64,000 nt of DNA from Bathymodiolus brooksi (GCA_963680875.1 OY804586.1:54532203-54596202); one strand, 5' to 3'. Shown: positions 45,949 to 58,025, counted from the stretch's first letter. Notes: generated by a model not told the origin, from the sequence alone. Made by a program: numbers and translations.

Positions 45949-47340
45949 CTATAACTGACCACGGTATACTTTGGTTACGCTCACTAGAAATACCGAGTTT
46001 TCTTTTTGATTTGAGGCCATCCGTTTTTCTTCGAGACTGTTCTGTTTTTCTAATAAGTATTTACGTTTATATTTTCGATTAAGTCTGTCAAAGGATTTCC
46101 TTTCGGAGCAATAGTTTTCTTTAAGAGTTCTCTTTTGACTGTTAGAACCCGTAGTTTTTAACCACATTCTTTCGAGTGAACATACTTTGTTCCACTGGTT
46201 TTGCAAAATGTCATTCCAATAGGGCTTATATCTTGATTTACCACAGTTGTTGTTATAGGTTTTATGCTTAGTCCTTGGAAGTTTGTTGTTCATTTCATCT
46301 TGTTTCAATACACAAAAATCGTCATATGCCGACTGGACGTTGTTTTCAACGTGTATTGCGTTTTCAATGCGGCAAATGGTTTCGTTAATTTTATCCCTTA
46401 TCGCATCATCCACAAGAAAATTGTCAGGAATATTATTGACCCGGTATTTTCTCGTATTTGTCACCGATTCATAGGTAGTTTGTAAACTATTTCTCTTGGT
46501 ACACAGTTTCGGAACTTTAATTTCACAAAGTAGTATATAATGGTCTAGTATTCTTTCCGGATTAAAATTGACTTGATTAATGATATCTGTCATTTTTAAC
46601 ACTTTAAAATCTAGAATCTCATTTAATTGTTCATACGGTACACACATATAATCCACAACTGATTTGCTCTGAGACGATATATAGGTAAAATCATTTAATT
46701 CGATACGTCCATTTAACATTGCGAAATTAATATCGGTCAAGAAGTTAATGAAGAGATCACCGTTATAATTTTCATTCACGTCGATTACTGATCTAGGACT
46801 TATTTCATCAACACCTTCTATGAAATCTGAATAATATCCTCAGCGAGAATTAAAATCGCCGCAAATCACTATATTTCCAATCGTTTGATTACAATAAACC
46901 TGCTGTAATAGGTTTTCAAAGAACATTGCTTGATCATTAGGCCTACTTGATTCATTCGGAGGCAGGTAACATATAGCTATGCACAAGATATAATCCGACT
47001 TTATACATTTAACTTTAATCCACAATTTATCTTCAACGCTCTTTTCTAGTGTTGTAATGTCGTAGAAATCAAATAATGCATGCTTTAAAAAGACACCAAC
47101 ACCACCAGATCCACGATGAGCGTTTGCATGTAAATTTCCACGGTTATTACCCATCCACGTGAAACCATCGATTTTTGGTTCCTTCGAATCTTTAAGGAAT
47201 GTTTCACATACAGTAAAAATATATACAATTTACGTTTTGAAGCACTAGTTTTCGAAATCGGACATTGTCGTTGTCTTTTAGCGACCATCCGCGACAGTTC
47301 CATATTCCACACCGCAATCTGTCCTAGTGACGTTGATGGA
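45949..47340 (-). pseudogene. LINE ORF2 AP-type endonuclease
   Basis: Minus-strand pieces in several frames: WNCRGW near 47300, GSGGVGVFLKHALFDFYD, NIVICGDFNSR (catalytic GDFN) ending at a stop near 46840, then SVVDYMCVPYEQ and RILDHYILLCEI (the S/D and D-H motifs). A lysine/asparagine-rich linker leads to RT. All hallmark EEP motifs are visible but the frame is broken at least twice. Confidence 0.82.
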
Positions 47341-47371
47341 CGAGCTTGTTTCAGACGAACATCATTTTATT

Positions 47372-48168
47372 TTATTTTCCAATTTCCTTAAGGAGAGTTC
47401 TGACGTTACCCTGAAACATTCTTGTCTCAATGGGTAGATGATTGTCAATGTACACTTTCCTATAGGCTGGCTTGTTCTTTAGATGACCTTTTTCTGTCCG
47501 ATTTCGTCTAACCGTACGACAACTACTCCATTGTATCTGTCGCTTCCATTCTTGTGGCTAGCTTTCCTGATCTTAATATTTGGGATAGCTAGACCGTCTT
47601 TAAGCAATGCCTGCACCTTATGCAATGTAGCGTTCGAATCGTATTTCTCTCTTTCGTCATATTCCAAGTTTTTAATTATCACATTATTACGTATATCTGC
47701 AGGACTGTCTTCATCTTTCTTCTCGGTTACAAGATTATCGTAAGATTTCTATAAGTTTTCAATTTTACGATTCATTGAATTAATGTCTTCTTTGAGTTCT
47801 TGTTTAACTTTTCCAACCTCTGTTTCTATATGTGTTTTCAGTACAGTTTGTATGTTTCCAGAGATCTTTTCTTCAAGATTTGTTTCAAGTTGATTCATTC
47901 GGTTGTTCATCATGTTAAAGCTCACAGAAATGTTATTTGCTAAGCTTTGTATGGCAGAGAATAAGAAAGTCTCAGATTCTCCCATTTTCGGCATTGCTGT
48001 TTGGTTTTCCCAATTTACTGTTTTTACTTTCTTTGGGTCAACACTTTCCGAATCGGACATTGGTCGTTTTCTTGTAGAACATGAATTTTCCTTCAATAAT
48101 GAATTGTCCATTACAGGGGTGGTTGATTGATCAGTACTCACGGTGTTTATATCCTTACTGGTCGCCAT
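47372..48168 (-). pseudogene. LINE ORF1
   Basis: Starts MATSKDINTVSTDQ; contains a putative NLS (CSTRKRP, DPKKVK), then a coiled-coil stretch (NNRMNQLETNLEEKI, VGKVKQELKEDI). An in-frame TAG near 47749 is followed in the same frame by VIIKNLEYDEREKYDSN and VVVVRLDEIGQKK, resembling the nucleic-acid-binding part of LINE ORF1 proteins. One frameshift near 47480 precedes the last 36 codons (YIDNHLPIETRMFQGNVRTL). Confidence 0.75.
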
Positions 48169-48416
48169 TATTGATCGATTAATCACAATATACACGTATC
48201 GAATATATATTTCGGGTACACTGAAATGTTATATTCATATAAATCCTCTCACTATGCTCATTATATTGCTAACAATATATTTAAAATATTGTTATAAATA
48301 TGTTATAAAACCACTTGGTAATATTGCTAAATTAGACTATTCTCCAGGAGACAAAACAAAACATGTCCGTTCATATAATCTACCTGTTAATAAAAAAAAT
48401 TCTATATATATGTTAC

Positions 48417-48575
48417 AGTAAATAAGCGTAAACAGTAATTACACGTAAAACCTGAAAAACAGTAATTACGTGTAATCCCTAATTGTCTTAGCAATTACGT
48501 GTATTTACTAAGAATGGTCAGGAATTACACATAATTACTTGCAAATAAAAATTAAATGTTTTACGCTTATTTACT
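48417..48575. mobile_element. 159-bp MITE with 16-bp inverted repeats
   Basis: AGTAAATAAGCGTAAA (48417-48432) and its complement (48560-48575) are perfect. Inside are further short palindromes built on 'attacgtgtaat'. No clear target duplication. Confidence 0.75.
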
Positions 48576-48579
48576 AACT

Positions 48580-48951
48580 GATCCTTACTATTTATTTTAC
48601 TCGCCTTTCATTCCTTTGCATGCCATTAATTTGTATAAATCGATGTGTGAGGAATGTCAGTTGAGAAGACGAGGTCAGTTTAAAGGTGTGGTAGTGCGGT
48701 CCATTTTATCAAGTTCCTTTAATTCAAGAGGCCATGTTGACTTGGTTGATATGCAAAGTATGCCAGACGGCATTTATAGGTCTATAATGAATTGTCAGGA
48801 TCATTTGACTAAGTTCTGTGTTGTTGAAAGTCTAACATCGAAAAGGGCAGCAGTAGTTGCTTACAAGTTGTTGACAAGCGTGTTTTTAGTGTTTGGTGCT
48901 CCACATATCTTGCAGATCAACAATGATCGTAATTCGAATGTCTGTTGGTGA
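48580..48951 (+). pseudogene. Ginger2/KRBA2-like integrase fragment
   Basis: The frame contains CEECQLRRRGQFKGVVV, RGHVDLVDMQSMPDGIYR, NCQDHLTKFCVVESLTSKRA and FGAPHILQINNDR. This order (CxxCQ zinc tail, VDLIDMQ with the first catalytic Asp, QDHLTKF, FG.P..LQ.DNGREF) is that of gypsy-like integrases of Ginger2/TDD transposons and their domesticated relative KRBA2. The second Asp region is altered to NNDRNS and the frame stops at 48949; the Glu half is missing. It directly follows the MITE. Confidence 0.65.
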
Positions 48952-49961
48952 AATCGCCATTAAGTCGGCTGCTTTTCCGAAGTTTACCGAATACTGATAA
49001 CTGCTATTAATAACCAGGAAACATGTTGCATGTAAATTCGTTAGAATTAATATAATTTAAGAACTATATATATGAAATTGGATCCCGGGGTAATCAGTTA
49101 ATATTATATAATGGCATTTAGTAAGAATGAAACTTAAAATCGGAAATACGTGCTGAAATCAATAAAAACAAACCCAAACTCTGCAAAGGGGCCCGATAAA
49201 GGGAAAATTGTAAAGAAATTGCATTGCATATTATTGATAACATTTGAGTTGTTTTGATTATATTTTTTTAGAAAAAAACAGACATGAAGATCATTATTTT
49301 AGTCTCTAATTTAAAAGAGATATCACCTAGCGTTTTCTCCTGAAAAAAAAAACAATATATAAAAAACTACCATGCAATTCTACTGTCAAAATACGATTCG
49401 GCCGAAAAAAATATACTAAATTATGCTTACGTGTTGAAAAATGGAGTAGGTCGGTATAACATCTTTTTATTAATTTTTGCACAAAGCTTGCTGAATCCTC
49501 CTTTTTGTGTCGTTTTCGTATAGAATTCGTCAATGTTTTCGTTCTTCCACGATTCGATTTGTGCCATGTGCTTTCTTCATCAAAAAACAATTTCGCACAT
49601 GCGCAAACGCTTTCCCGAATGAGTTCACTGTCAGGTCGTATGAATATTGCACGGGTAAACATTGGATTCAAGAAAATAAAACAGCGACGTATTTCCTTCC
49701 TTCTAGGCTATTTACGTATGATATTATGAAAAATTTCAACTTCAATTAGTATAAAACATCGAATATTGGCAACTTTTAATATAAAACAAAAATTCAATTC
49801 TGACAGCCTGTATGCCTTTAAAATAAATATATTTTAGAATCAGCGTAGTTTACTTCAAAAGTATATTCTATTTGCTTTACATATATTGGTTGGATGAGTC
49901 TTGTCTGTTACCAAACATTCACAATAAGCAATCAGTGAATAAGCGTAAAATCATCCAATTA
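48952..49961. other. Intergenic; nothing recognised
   Basis: AT-rich; ORFs around 49327-49750 on both strands lack motifs or conservation. Confidence 0.5.
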
Positions 49962-52053
49962 CAGTGAAACCTGTGTAAATCGAACACCTATAGGACTGTA
50001 TAATTTGTTCGGTTTAGACAGATATTCGGTTCTAACAGGTTTGACAGAAAATATAAACTTGACCGGAAATATGTCTGATCACGAAGACAAGAAAGACCTA
50101 GGACTGTATAGTGAAGCGGAAGAGATCTGTATCTGTGGCACAATTAGATGATGATATTAAAAAAAAATATTGCATTTACCGTATAAGTGGTTTATTCGTG
50201 GGAACCAAATTTCGCGATTTTCTTCCAAATTGGTGGATTTTTTTTAGCGGTACTTGATTTTCACGATCCTGAGTTTTAACCAAAATCAAATTTTAGCGGA
50301 TTGACCGTTATATTATAATTACATTATCTAAATTGGTTGACCAACAATTCAAAATAGGAAATGTTTTGAAATAATTGAGTATCGTAATTTCTTATGGTTA
50401 TAAATGCACGGGATTTTGTCCAGATTCTTTATTTTGCACTATAAACGAAAAAGTTTACTATGGTCAAATATTTTCGCATTTCTTTACTTGTTAGGGCACT
50501 ATTCCACAAAATCATTAAATGCATATACTTATAATTATTCAGAGAATTAAAACTCTCTAGAGCAGTTGTGTTTTGAACCAGTAAACGATTACAGTTGCTA
50601 CGAAAATAAACTAAAAATAAAAGTGTTACTATATTTAACCCTGCGTAAAATAATCAATAATGTTTTCGATAAGATTTAGTGTGTGTATTCTTTTTATAAA
50701 GGTGTCATAATTACTTAATGTATAATTAGACTGTGTTTACACAAGCCTTTAATGATTGAAATAAAAAGAAAAGAAGTAATCAAATGTACAATTTATTTGT
50801 CAATTTGTATGTCAAGTCTGGAAGTTTGATTACGAGTTCCCAGCTGTGAAGTATAATCCGATTAACAATAAATTATCTCAGTTATGATTGTATGGCTTGG
50901 ATGCTATTTCATCACTTAAGGTGGTACCATACACTTCAGGTTAAATTTGATCTGCTCTTTTAATTTTCTTATTTTCTTTGTAGTGTGTTTGAATATATCC
51001 ACTGTAATAAAAATCAATTTTTTTACAAATTCCAACCAACAGAGATATAAATTCACTAGCCACATAGCAGTTTTTCTCTCTGTGGTTTTGATCACCGAGA
51101 TGCTTGAAATCTGCATACAAACATCATATGATCAAAACGTTCAACTGATTTTAAAGAGTTATCTCCCTGTAGTGTTAGGTACCACCATAAAGAGGCATTA
51201 CCTACGATTTTGACCCCAAAAATTATATGTTTTGGAAATTGGTATATAGCTTTAAAATGATGAAATAAAGGTAAATATTTCACATTAAGCAGCTTATCGT
51301 ACCACTTTTCGCCTTTTGAGAACGAAAATTACCATCGATTTATTATTTCCTTGCAAGCAAATAATTTGACCTCTCTTTCTCCGTATGCAACTGACCTTAC
51401 TAGTGACAGGTAAAAACGAATAATTTGTATTTTGTCGCTTATTAATTGCAAACTTGCATGGTTCTTTGTCCATAATTAACGCCGACTAAAAGCAGATTCA
51501 CAGAAAATAAGAAATAAGTGCATTGTTGTACTGATTTAATGACGATTCGGCAAACTCTGTAAGCAATGCCGATAATTAATAAGATGGCGTCCATTTCTTG
51601 ATCGATCTCAAAAAACGAGCAATTGCACCTTTTTTCCCCGATGCGCGTACATTTCATAACATTGATAAGCTATAGAAACACGTTTTATTAAGGCATCAAT
51701 CATATCTGATAGTTTTTATGGGTAACACAAATTTACGATTTTGGCAGATAATGCCCCTTTAAATAATAAGGCATTGTTTGTTGTTCATTCGTGATCAAAG
51801 GGTGTTTAGATATATTAATCAGATGTGTTTGAAATACACATTCAGCTACGGGACTAAGAAAAGAGTGTTCGGATTAATCAGGTGTATTTCTAATATATAT
51901 ATTAATTTACAGGACTTCAAATTGTGTTCTGAGTTCGGTAATGACAGGGTTCGGTTCATTCAGGTTAAATAAGCATTTATTGGTGGGTGATTTCTTCGGG
52001 ACTTGGAAATTTGTTCGGTTTTCACCGAAATTCGGTTTTGTCAGGTTTCACTG
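49962..52053. mobile_element. TA-flanked element with pogo/Tigger-like termini
   Basis: Perfect 12-bp inverted ends CAGTGAAACCTG (49962-49973) and CAGGTTTCACTG (52042-52053), each flanked by TA. 'CAGT.AAACCT' ends with TA duplications are typical of pogo/Tigger elements. The 2.1-kb interior has no transposase frame, so it is non-autonomous or badly decayed. Confidence 0.65.
50920..51186. mobile_element. 267-bp MITE nested in the pogo-like element
   Basis: GGTGGTACC (50920-50928) and GGTACCACC (51178-51186), extended imperfectly by 'tacacttcagg' / 'ccctgtagtgtta'. I recall similar 'ggtggtaccta.cactacaggg' MITEs in bivalves. Confidence 0.6.
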
Positions 52054-52621
52054 TATTTTAGTTTTTTACTCGGTTTGCGCTGGATTTTTCATATGCATTT
52101 GGAATCCTCTAGACCGGCCATGTGTAACAACGCCATCATGATAATGTCCTCTCAAATGTAAAGTAAGCCTTTAAAATACAGATAATTGTTCCAATGCAGA
52201 TTATAAAAATATTTTCAACTCCAAATTACTGACATTTGATTTTTAAAGCACCTTTTTTATTCTCTAAATCAATTTAGACCGGACCGGAAGTGGCTGTATA
52301 CGTTTCAATGACTGAAAAGTATACCATGCGACGTTCGCTGAACATTCTTGTCCAATACGTCTGAGGGGGGCCCAGTAGGTATATTTAAATGTGGCAGTCG
52401 AAAAGAGAAATATATCGGGAGTGTAACAATATAATTGGGTCAGCGAAAGGATCATAAGTAAGCGAAAAATATTGAGGCGAAGTGGGGAAGGGGAAAATGG
52501 CAGATATTTACCTTGAAGTAAGGAAGAGGAGGGGGCATATATTTTTGGAATGAAACAAGTGCCTGTGTCACCATCCTTTGATTTGGCCAGAAACACTAAA
52601 TCGCAGCCGTCAATCAAACCC
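52054..52621. other. Intergenic; nothing recognised
   Basis: No supported feature; the ORF on the minus strand at 52264-52617 has no motif. Confidence 0.5.
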
Positions 52622-53203
52622 TCATTTCACGTACCTGCATGCAATACAATCAAACATTTGCCCTTGGCCGAAGTTTTTTTTTGGGGCATCAGAGCCATCA
52701 TTCGAAAACCACATATAATCTGTGCAGTGATTTTGGTTAAGCCATGTTTCATCCAGGTACACGATATCATATCCTGCTTCCCTAAAAGATTTGATCTTTC
52801 TCAGATAATTACACCTATCATTGATAATAGACACTTGGTCGTACAGAACTCTTCGATTATCAACCATATTTTTATAAGTATATCCAAGATCAATGAGAGT
52901 TAGAGTAAGTTTAGATTTTGATATTTTAATAGAATCTTTTATTTCCTTATGTATTATTGAGACGGTCGGTGCAATTTTCCATGAATATAAACCGTGGATT
53001 GTTCTATTAATAACACAATGATCAAAGTCGTCCAAAATTTTAGCTCTTTCTTTGGGTCTATTGGACTTACAAGGCCTCTTATCATTCATAGTACGGTGAA
53101 CTGAAGTGTAAGACACACCCAAAGCTTTAGATGTCCTTTGATATACTCTTATCAAATGAGACCATTGGCTTCTTCGTTGCCTTTTCCTTACTAAAAAAGG
53201 CAA
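52622..53203 (-). pseudogene. Truncated Tc1/mariner-IS630-type transposase
   Basis: About 190 codons: a helix-turn-helix-like N-terminus (SKALGVSYTSVHRTM), a linker, then DIVYLDETWLNQNH followed by YMWFSNDGSD. 'YLDETW.N..H' with the first catalytic Asp is characteristic of the IS630-Tc1/DDE_3 superfamily. The frame ends shortly after at 52622 and the second Asp and final D/E are missing, so the gene is dead. No inverted repeats were found. Confidence 0.65.
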
Positions 53204-55398
53204 ACAACTTGTTTACAAACTATGGCATACCGGAGATAAGTCAGACGTTTTACCCATTTTACAAAAAATGCAAAATATAACAATAATTTATGAGAGAAAT
53301 GCTTGTCAGTTTCGTCTTAAGTACACGTGGCTGAGAGAAAGATTGTAAGGTAAGATACATGTACCTGACGTACGGATGGCTCTTCTATAAAGTACATCTA
53401 CCCCCACCCGAAAAATAGGACCAAAATGCAAATTTCATCGGAGTGCAGCCTCAGCTAAAACAATAAGAAGCATTACAATAACATTTTTAGTTAGCACTCT
53501 AATTCTAAATAAAACTCTCATTTATTTTTCTGTTCAAAAATCTATAGTTTAAAAGATATTTGGATTTTTCGTTATCCTAATAATTTTGTTTTACTATAAC
53601 TGTGATATCTACGTTTTCGTGAAATACATGACAGTATTTTAACATTTATCTATACTGTTTAGAATATATTACTTACTATAGGAAGCCATTGCCCGTGATT
53701 ATATTATGATAGTGGAGATTATATCTATTTATTCAATCGGTCACAAACACCTCTAACGTTGTGAGTTAACCAGATGTTTAATTTACTTCCTGTATGTGAT
53801 AAGTAATAGTTATGCCACGGCTTTCTTAGTTTAACCATTTAACTCGGGAAACCGTGGTATAAATGAAAGCCATGCAATATCACATCTAGGTCATTGATTA
53901 TTGAACGGCTCTCTGATAGTATACAATTATTGACTTAATGAGATCTACTCAAATAATGATTGATTGACCGAGGCCAACGGCCGAGGTTAATCAATCATTG
54001 ACCAGGTCCGTCAACAGTATATTCAACAAAATAGGCTACAATACGGGAGTTCAGAGTTAGAACGTCTTTTGTGAAGGAGGTAAAATAGTACTATTTATAT
54101 TTCCCGCCATTGGACGTTTATTCAAAATGGCGGGTTTTACTCTGTATTATGTTCCTTTCAATTGAACATTGATGCAGGAAAATATATAAAAAAAAAATAC
54201 CTACAGCAATTTATGTATTCTTTCTAATATGACAAATAACAATTGGTTTGTCTATATATTATGTTACTGTAAATCTAACATTGATACAGGGAAAATGCCT
54301 TCATAAAAAAAAGTAATATGTTTCTTTTAATGTGACAAATAAATTCATAAAATGTCAATTATTTTCATTAAATATAGTCTGCTATTTATTTTTTCATAAA
54401 GCAGGTAATTTTACACCTGAAATCTACGGTAGCTAAATTTGAACATTGTCATTACATCCGATGTGGTGATACTGCACAATATAGCAAAGTTTCTTTATCT
54501 GCAGTTTCAGTTTCTGATGAATAATCCTAACCTAGCCAGGCAATGATCAGTGATAACATAGAATATGAAATTAACACGCAATCACTACCCAATTAGGTAT
54601 AAAAGTGAAAGCTTTTTCTCTGCTGATAATGACAGCTCTTTGTAGCAAAGGGCGGCAGCCATCTTAGAAAAGTGTCCGAAAATGAGACCCGGATGTACAC
54701 CTTATGTACTCTTAACGATAAAAAACTAGACACGGGACATAACTCTTCCCCTAACTCCGAACTGTCGCATTGTTTATCATTTTTCAAGATTATTTAAATC
54801 TCAAAATATTGAAATTTTTTGAAAATTTTGAAATTTTATATGAATTTTTTTTAAAAAAATATAAATTTTAAATTTTTTGAAAATTTTGACCTTTTTAGCA
54901 ATTTGATTGGCCGACTGGAAATGAAATCTCGTCTCTGGTTGGACAACGTTGAAACAGCGAATAGACAATAGACAAATATAGACACAAGCCAGAATATACC
55001 TCACGCGAGGTGTACTCACTCTGAGATAGAGTTGAGAAAATGCTGTTTAGGCCAAGCAGAAAAAAACGAAATTCCTTATTATTTAATAATAATAAATACA
55101 GCCCTGATTTAAAGTGTGCAATATCTGGTATCTGCATGTATTATTTCATACTTCTTACATTTTGGTATTTAAACCATTAAAAGATCAAAGAAAAATAATG
55201 CATTCATGTTACCGATGATCTAACACCATGCCTATCCATCTTCATACATGCCATTCCGTGCAGATATCGGGGAGGTTGTCATCCCGGGGATCTTGTATTT
55301 GACTCATTATATATTAATTTCAACAATAGATTGGAGACAATAACAAAAAAGAGGAATATACATTTTACTCTCTTATTCTTGCTTTTGGTGAAAATTAA
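53204..55398. other. Intergenic, with AT-rich inverted repeats
   Basis: 53955-54000 has weak inverted arms around 'gattgattgaccgagg'. 54785-54895 is a run of 'gaaattttttgaaaattttg' that can fold on itself. The remainder shows nothing I can name; short ORFs at 54593-55137 on the minus strand are unsupported. Confidence 0.5.
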
Positions 55399-55711
55399 TT
55401 TAACCGCATTGGTAGCATAATGGTTAGCGTTCTCGTCTCGAGTGCGGTAGATCGTGGGTTCGAGCCCCGGTCGGGTCAAACCAAACAGTATAAAATTGGT
55501 ATGTGTTGCTTCTCTGCAAAGCACGCAGCGTTAAGGAGAAAGAGCAAAGACTGGTTGGCCCGGAATCAGAATAATGTGTCCGAGTGGAGCGACATGTCTA
55601 CCCGTGGACACTAGCACTAAGGTCTAGAACAAAGCGGACCTCATCATCATCCCATCGCATGACATGGCTGAAAAATTGCTGAATTGGCGTTAAGCAATAA
55701 TCACTCACTGA
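55399..55711 (+). repeat. tRNA-derived SINE, second family
   Basis: The head carries a box A-like 'tagcataatggttagcg' and a good box B 'gggttcgagccccggtc'. The tail 'ttgctgaattggcgttaagc' followed by 'aataatcactcactg' is a widespread molluscan SINE end. The tRNA part does not fold into a clean anticodon arm (no U at position 33) and its acceptor stem mismatches, so it is not a tRNA gene. Confidence 0.75.
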
Positions 55712-55771
55712 AAATGAATTAACATATATTGTAATACTTAATTTTATGACATACACTTTTTCCTTGGTTAG

Positions 55772-55854
55772 AAGTATGTGGCTGTGTGGGAAATGCTTTG
55801 TTCTAAATCCTCCTCAACAAGAAACATGTGCATGTGGGGCCAGTAAAGTCTCCG
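55772..55854 (+). CDS. Candidate exon: RanBP2-like zinc finger, 5' of HSPA12-like gene B
   Basis: Acceptor 'tttccttggttag', donor 'ctccg|gtatgt'. The only long open frame reads S then MWLCGKCFVLNPPQQETCAC and GASKVS. W-x-C-x2-C-x3-N-x6-C-x-C is the RanBP2-type zinc finger pattern (a fold that binds RNA or ubiquitin), except that the last knuckle has one residue between cysteines instead of two. The exon ends in phase 1, exactly what the cassette exon at 56837 needs. The ATG at 55776 could be the initiator if this is the first coding exon. The equivalent of copy A would lie left of the window. Linkage to gene B is inferred. Confidence 0.5.
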
Positions 55855-56521
55855 GTATGTAGTTTACCATAGTTATGATTACTTATTCTTTCCCACCAAT
55901 ATTTGTATACCAACTCTTTAGACCAATGTAGACGTTAGGAAAACTTGAGTTGTATTATTCTAGAACCAGGATTATCGCTGACTGCATATTATTTAATATC
56001 AATAAAGATAAAATGATCACCGACTATATCAATAGAACCAAGATTATTGCTGACTGTATATCATTGTCTATCAATAGAACCAAGATTAGCACTGACTATG
56101 TTGATAGGACCAATATGATCGTTGACTGTATATCGTTGTATGCCGGTAGAACAAAGATGATCGCTGACTGTATATCAGTACGGAAAGACAGTTTAAACAG
56201 TGATTGTTAACAAAGCCGACAATATCAAAACAGAACGAACAACCATGACGATGAAAATCAAAGTCCTGGTTTTGGACAGGCAGAAAAATATAGTGAGGAA
56301 TATCAATCAAATGTACACAATATTTCAATTTTAAATGGTTTCTAGAAGAGTTTGTATAGTCAGAATGTATAGTCAGAATTCGTAAATCGAAGAAGGACAG
56401 AACGCAATGGCCAAAAGGAAATGGACAAACAACGATCTACAAAACATACGCATAAAACTAAAGATCGAGTAACACGAACCCCACTAAAATGGGGGTGCAC
56501 TCAGGTGCTCTGGAAGGATAA
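55855..56521. repeat. Intron with diverged minisatellite; possible tiny exon
   Basis: 55960-56190 has about six units of 'atcaatagaaccaagattat' followed by 'tgctgactgtatatc'. At 56284-56337 an Asn/Gln/Ser-rich frame (KYSEEYQSNVHNISILN) ends in phase 1 at a 'gtttct' donor and has an AG in phase 1 before it. Its composition resembles the 9260/58332 exon, but support is thin. Confidence 0.35.
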
Positions 56522-58025
56522 GTCGTTCCTGCTCCACTAATGGCACCTGTAGTGTCAATCTGGTTACAAATGCGGTGATAAGTCATGAATGAGGAAAGGA
56601 CAGGTAAGTGCTTACGACAAATGAAACTAATCATGTTACACGTAGTAAATGTCGACATTTCAAAAGAAAGTTGCTAAATTTTGAATACTATCGCAAAAAC
56701 AATCAATATTTAGCACATAATTATAGATCTGAGATTTAACCATTTCTATTTATCTAATTTTTGTTTTGCAACATGGATAATAATTTAATTGTCTTTAAAT
56801 TAACATGACAATTGCTATTTTTCCCTTCGCTTTAAGACCAAGGGACACGACGAAGACGAATTGCCATCAATAATCAACAAAACCTTGGACGTGCAGTAGA
56901 GCATGTGGCAATAAATGCAAATGATCATAAACTGACTGGTACGTAAAGGATTGTCAGTTATAATTTTATAGAGTATAACGTATGTTGATGGTTTGATTTG
57001 GTTTGGTTAATGTTGTTCAGCACCACTTTGAACAATATTTCAGTTATATCGTGGCGATCACGACCACGACAGTCCCTGGTATCTTGATGGAGAACGTTTA
57101 ATTCTTCATTAAAATGTCAATCGATATCACTTCTCGTTGGAAGCAAAAAGATAGGTATCAATGCTCGAAATCTACTTTATATATAGATGTGTGTTGCATC
57201 CATCTTTTCGCTTGACCACACACTAACCTATATAGCGAGCCCGTATGGGGTCAGTTCAGGGTTAATATGTTCAACGACCAATCAGCAATGAGTCTACCAA
57301 GTCTTTGGGTATCAAAGGAGAGTACACGCTAAGAGCTGCTGTCCGATTGATCAATGCTATATCTGTCTTGCTTATGATTGAACGGTCAAAGAAGAATTAA
57401 AGCTATCATGTTTAAGCCCTTTGGGTTTATTGCTCCCAAAACTTTAAATTATTTGACTTTTCAATCTTTTGATTTTGAGCTTACCTGATGAAGGTTCTTC
57501 CAGAAAGGCGTCGTACGCACTAAATGTGATTTTTACGTTTTTATTACATGTTGCTAAATGTTAGTGTATCGCCAGAATATTTGTTTTAAATGTAAACATC
57601 TAATTTTAATTTGGTTGTAATGATCGACATTACAACCAATCACAACAATACGAACCAATTATTTGTTGTCAAACGTCAAATCTTACCTTGTTGAACATAT
57701 ATGACAACGAAGATGTCAATGAAAATATGATTCCATACACACAAATATTGTCTTATTTGTCCTTCGATTTACGGATTCTGATTACCCATTTGGTATCTTC
57801 AAACTCTTCCTAACAGGTTAATACGATACCAACCATTCCCTCATGATATATAATGCTCTATGGGAAACACTTGATGCTCTGTGGACAATTATTATTATTG
57901 TATTATTATTATTATTAGTAGTTGTAGTATGCCAATGATATATAGCACTATAAAACCTCAACTCTGTGCTGGTTTAATACAAAACACACATCTTCACCAT
58001 CTTATCAAATCGTAACTACACACCG
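56522..58025. repeat. Single 1.24-kb cassette unit and flank, copy B
   Basis: Homologous to 1-950 joined to 8000-8960 of copy A: same dispersed-repeat fragment at the start (56522), same cassette exon, same conserved block and microsatellite. It includes the full SINE-remnant end ('gtggcgatcacgaccacgac') found only in units 5 and 7 of copy A. Confidence 0.88.
56837..56938 (+). CDS. Cassette exon of HSPA12-like gene B, 34-residue repeat
   Basis: 102 nt, acceptor 'cttcgctttaag', donor 'gtacgt', phase 1/1. Encodes DQGTRRRRIAI, NNQQ, NLGRAVEHVAINANDHKLT. It differs from every copy A cassette yet keeps the open frame. Only one unit exists at this locus. Confidence 0.65.

Larger units (their letters stand above)
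43354..48200 (-). mobile_element. Near full-length non-LTR retrotransposon (LINE), minus strand, broken
   Basis: From its poly-A (9 T at 43354-43362) to an ORF1 start at 48168 (minus) it spans about 4.8 kb. It encodes ORF1 and an ORF2 with an AP-type endonuclease, reverse transcriptase and a C-terminal Cys/His region, in the right order. Several frameshifts and stops inactivate it. The layout fits CR1/L2/jockey-type LINEs; I do not assign a clade. Confidence 0.88.

Noticed and set aside
49327..49671. 114-aa basic minus-strand ORF
   Set aside because: No recognisable domain and extreme overlap with another open frame on the opposite strand; nothing supports coding.
55403..55476. A tRNA gene
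   Set aside because: Box A and box B are present but the anticodon arm and acceptor stem do not pair properly and a SINE tail follows; it is a tRNA-derived SINE head.
55950..56210. An 86-codon ORF with 'RTKIIADCISL' repeats as an exon of gene B
   Set aside because: Its phase does not fit the zinc finger exon or the cassette exon, and the text comes from a diverged minisatellite.
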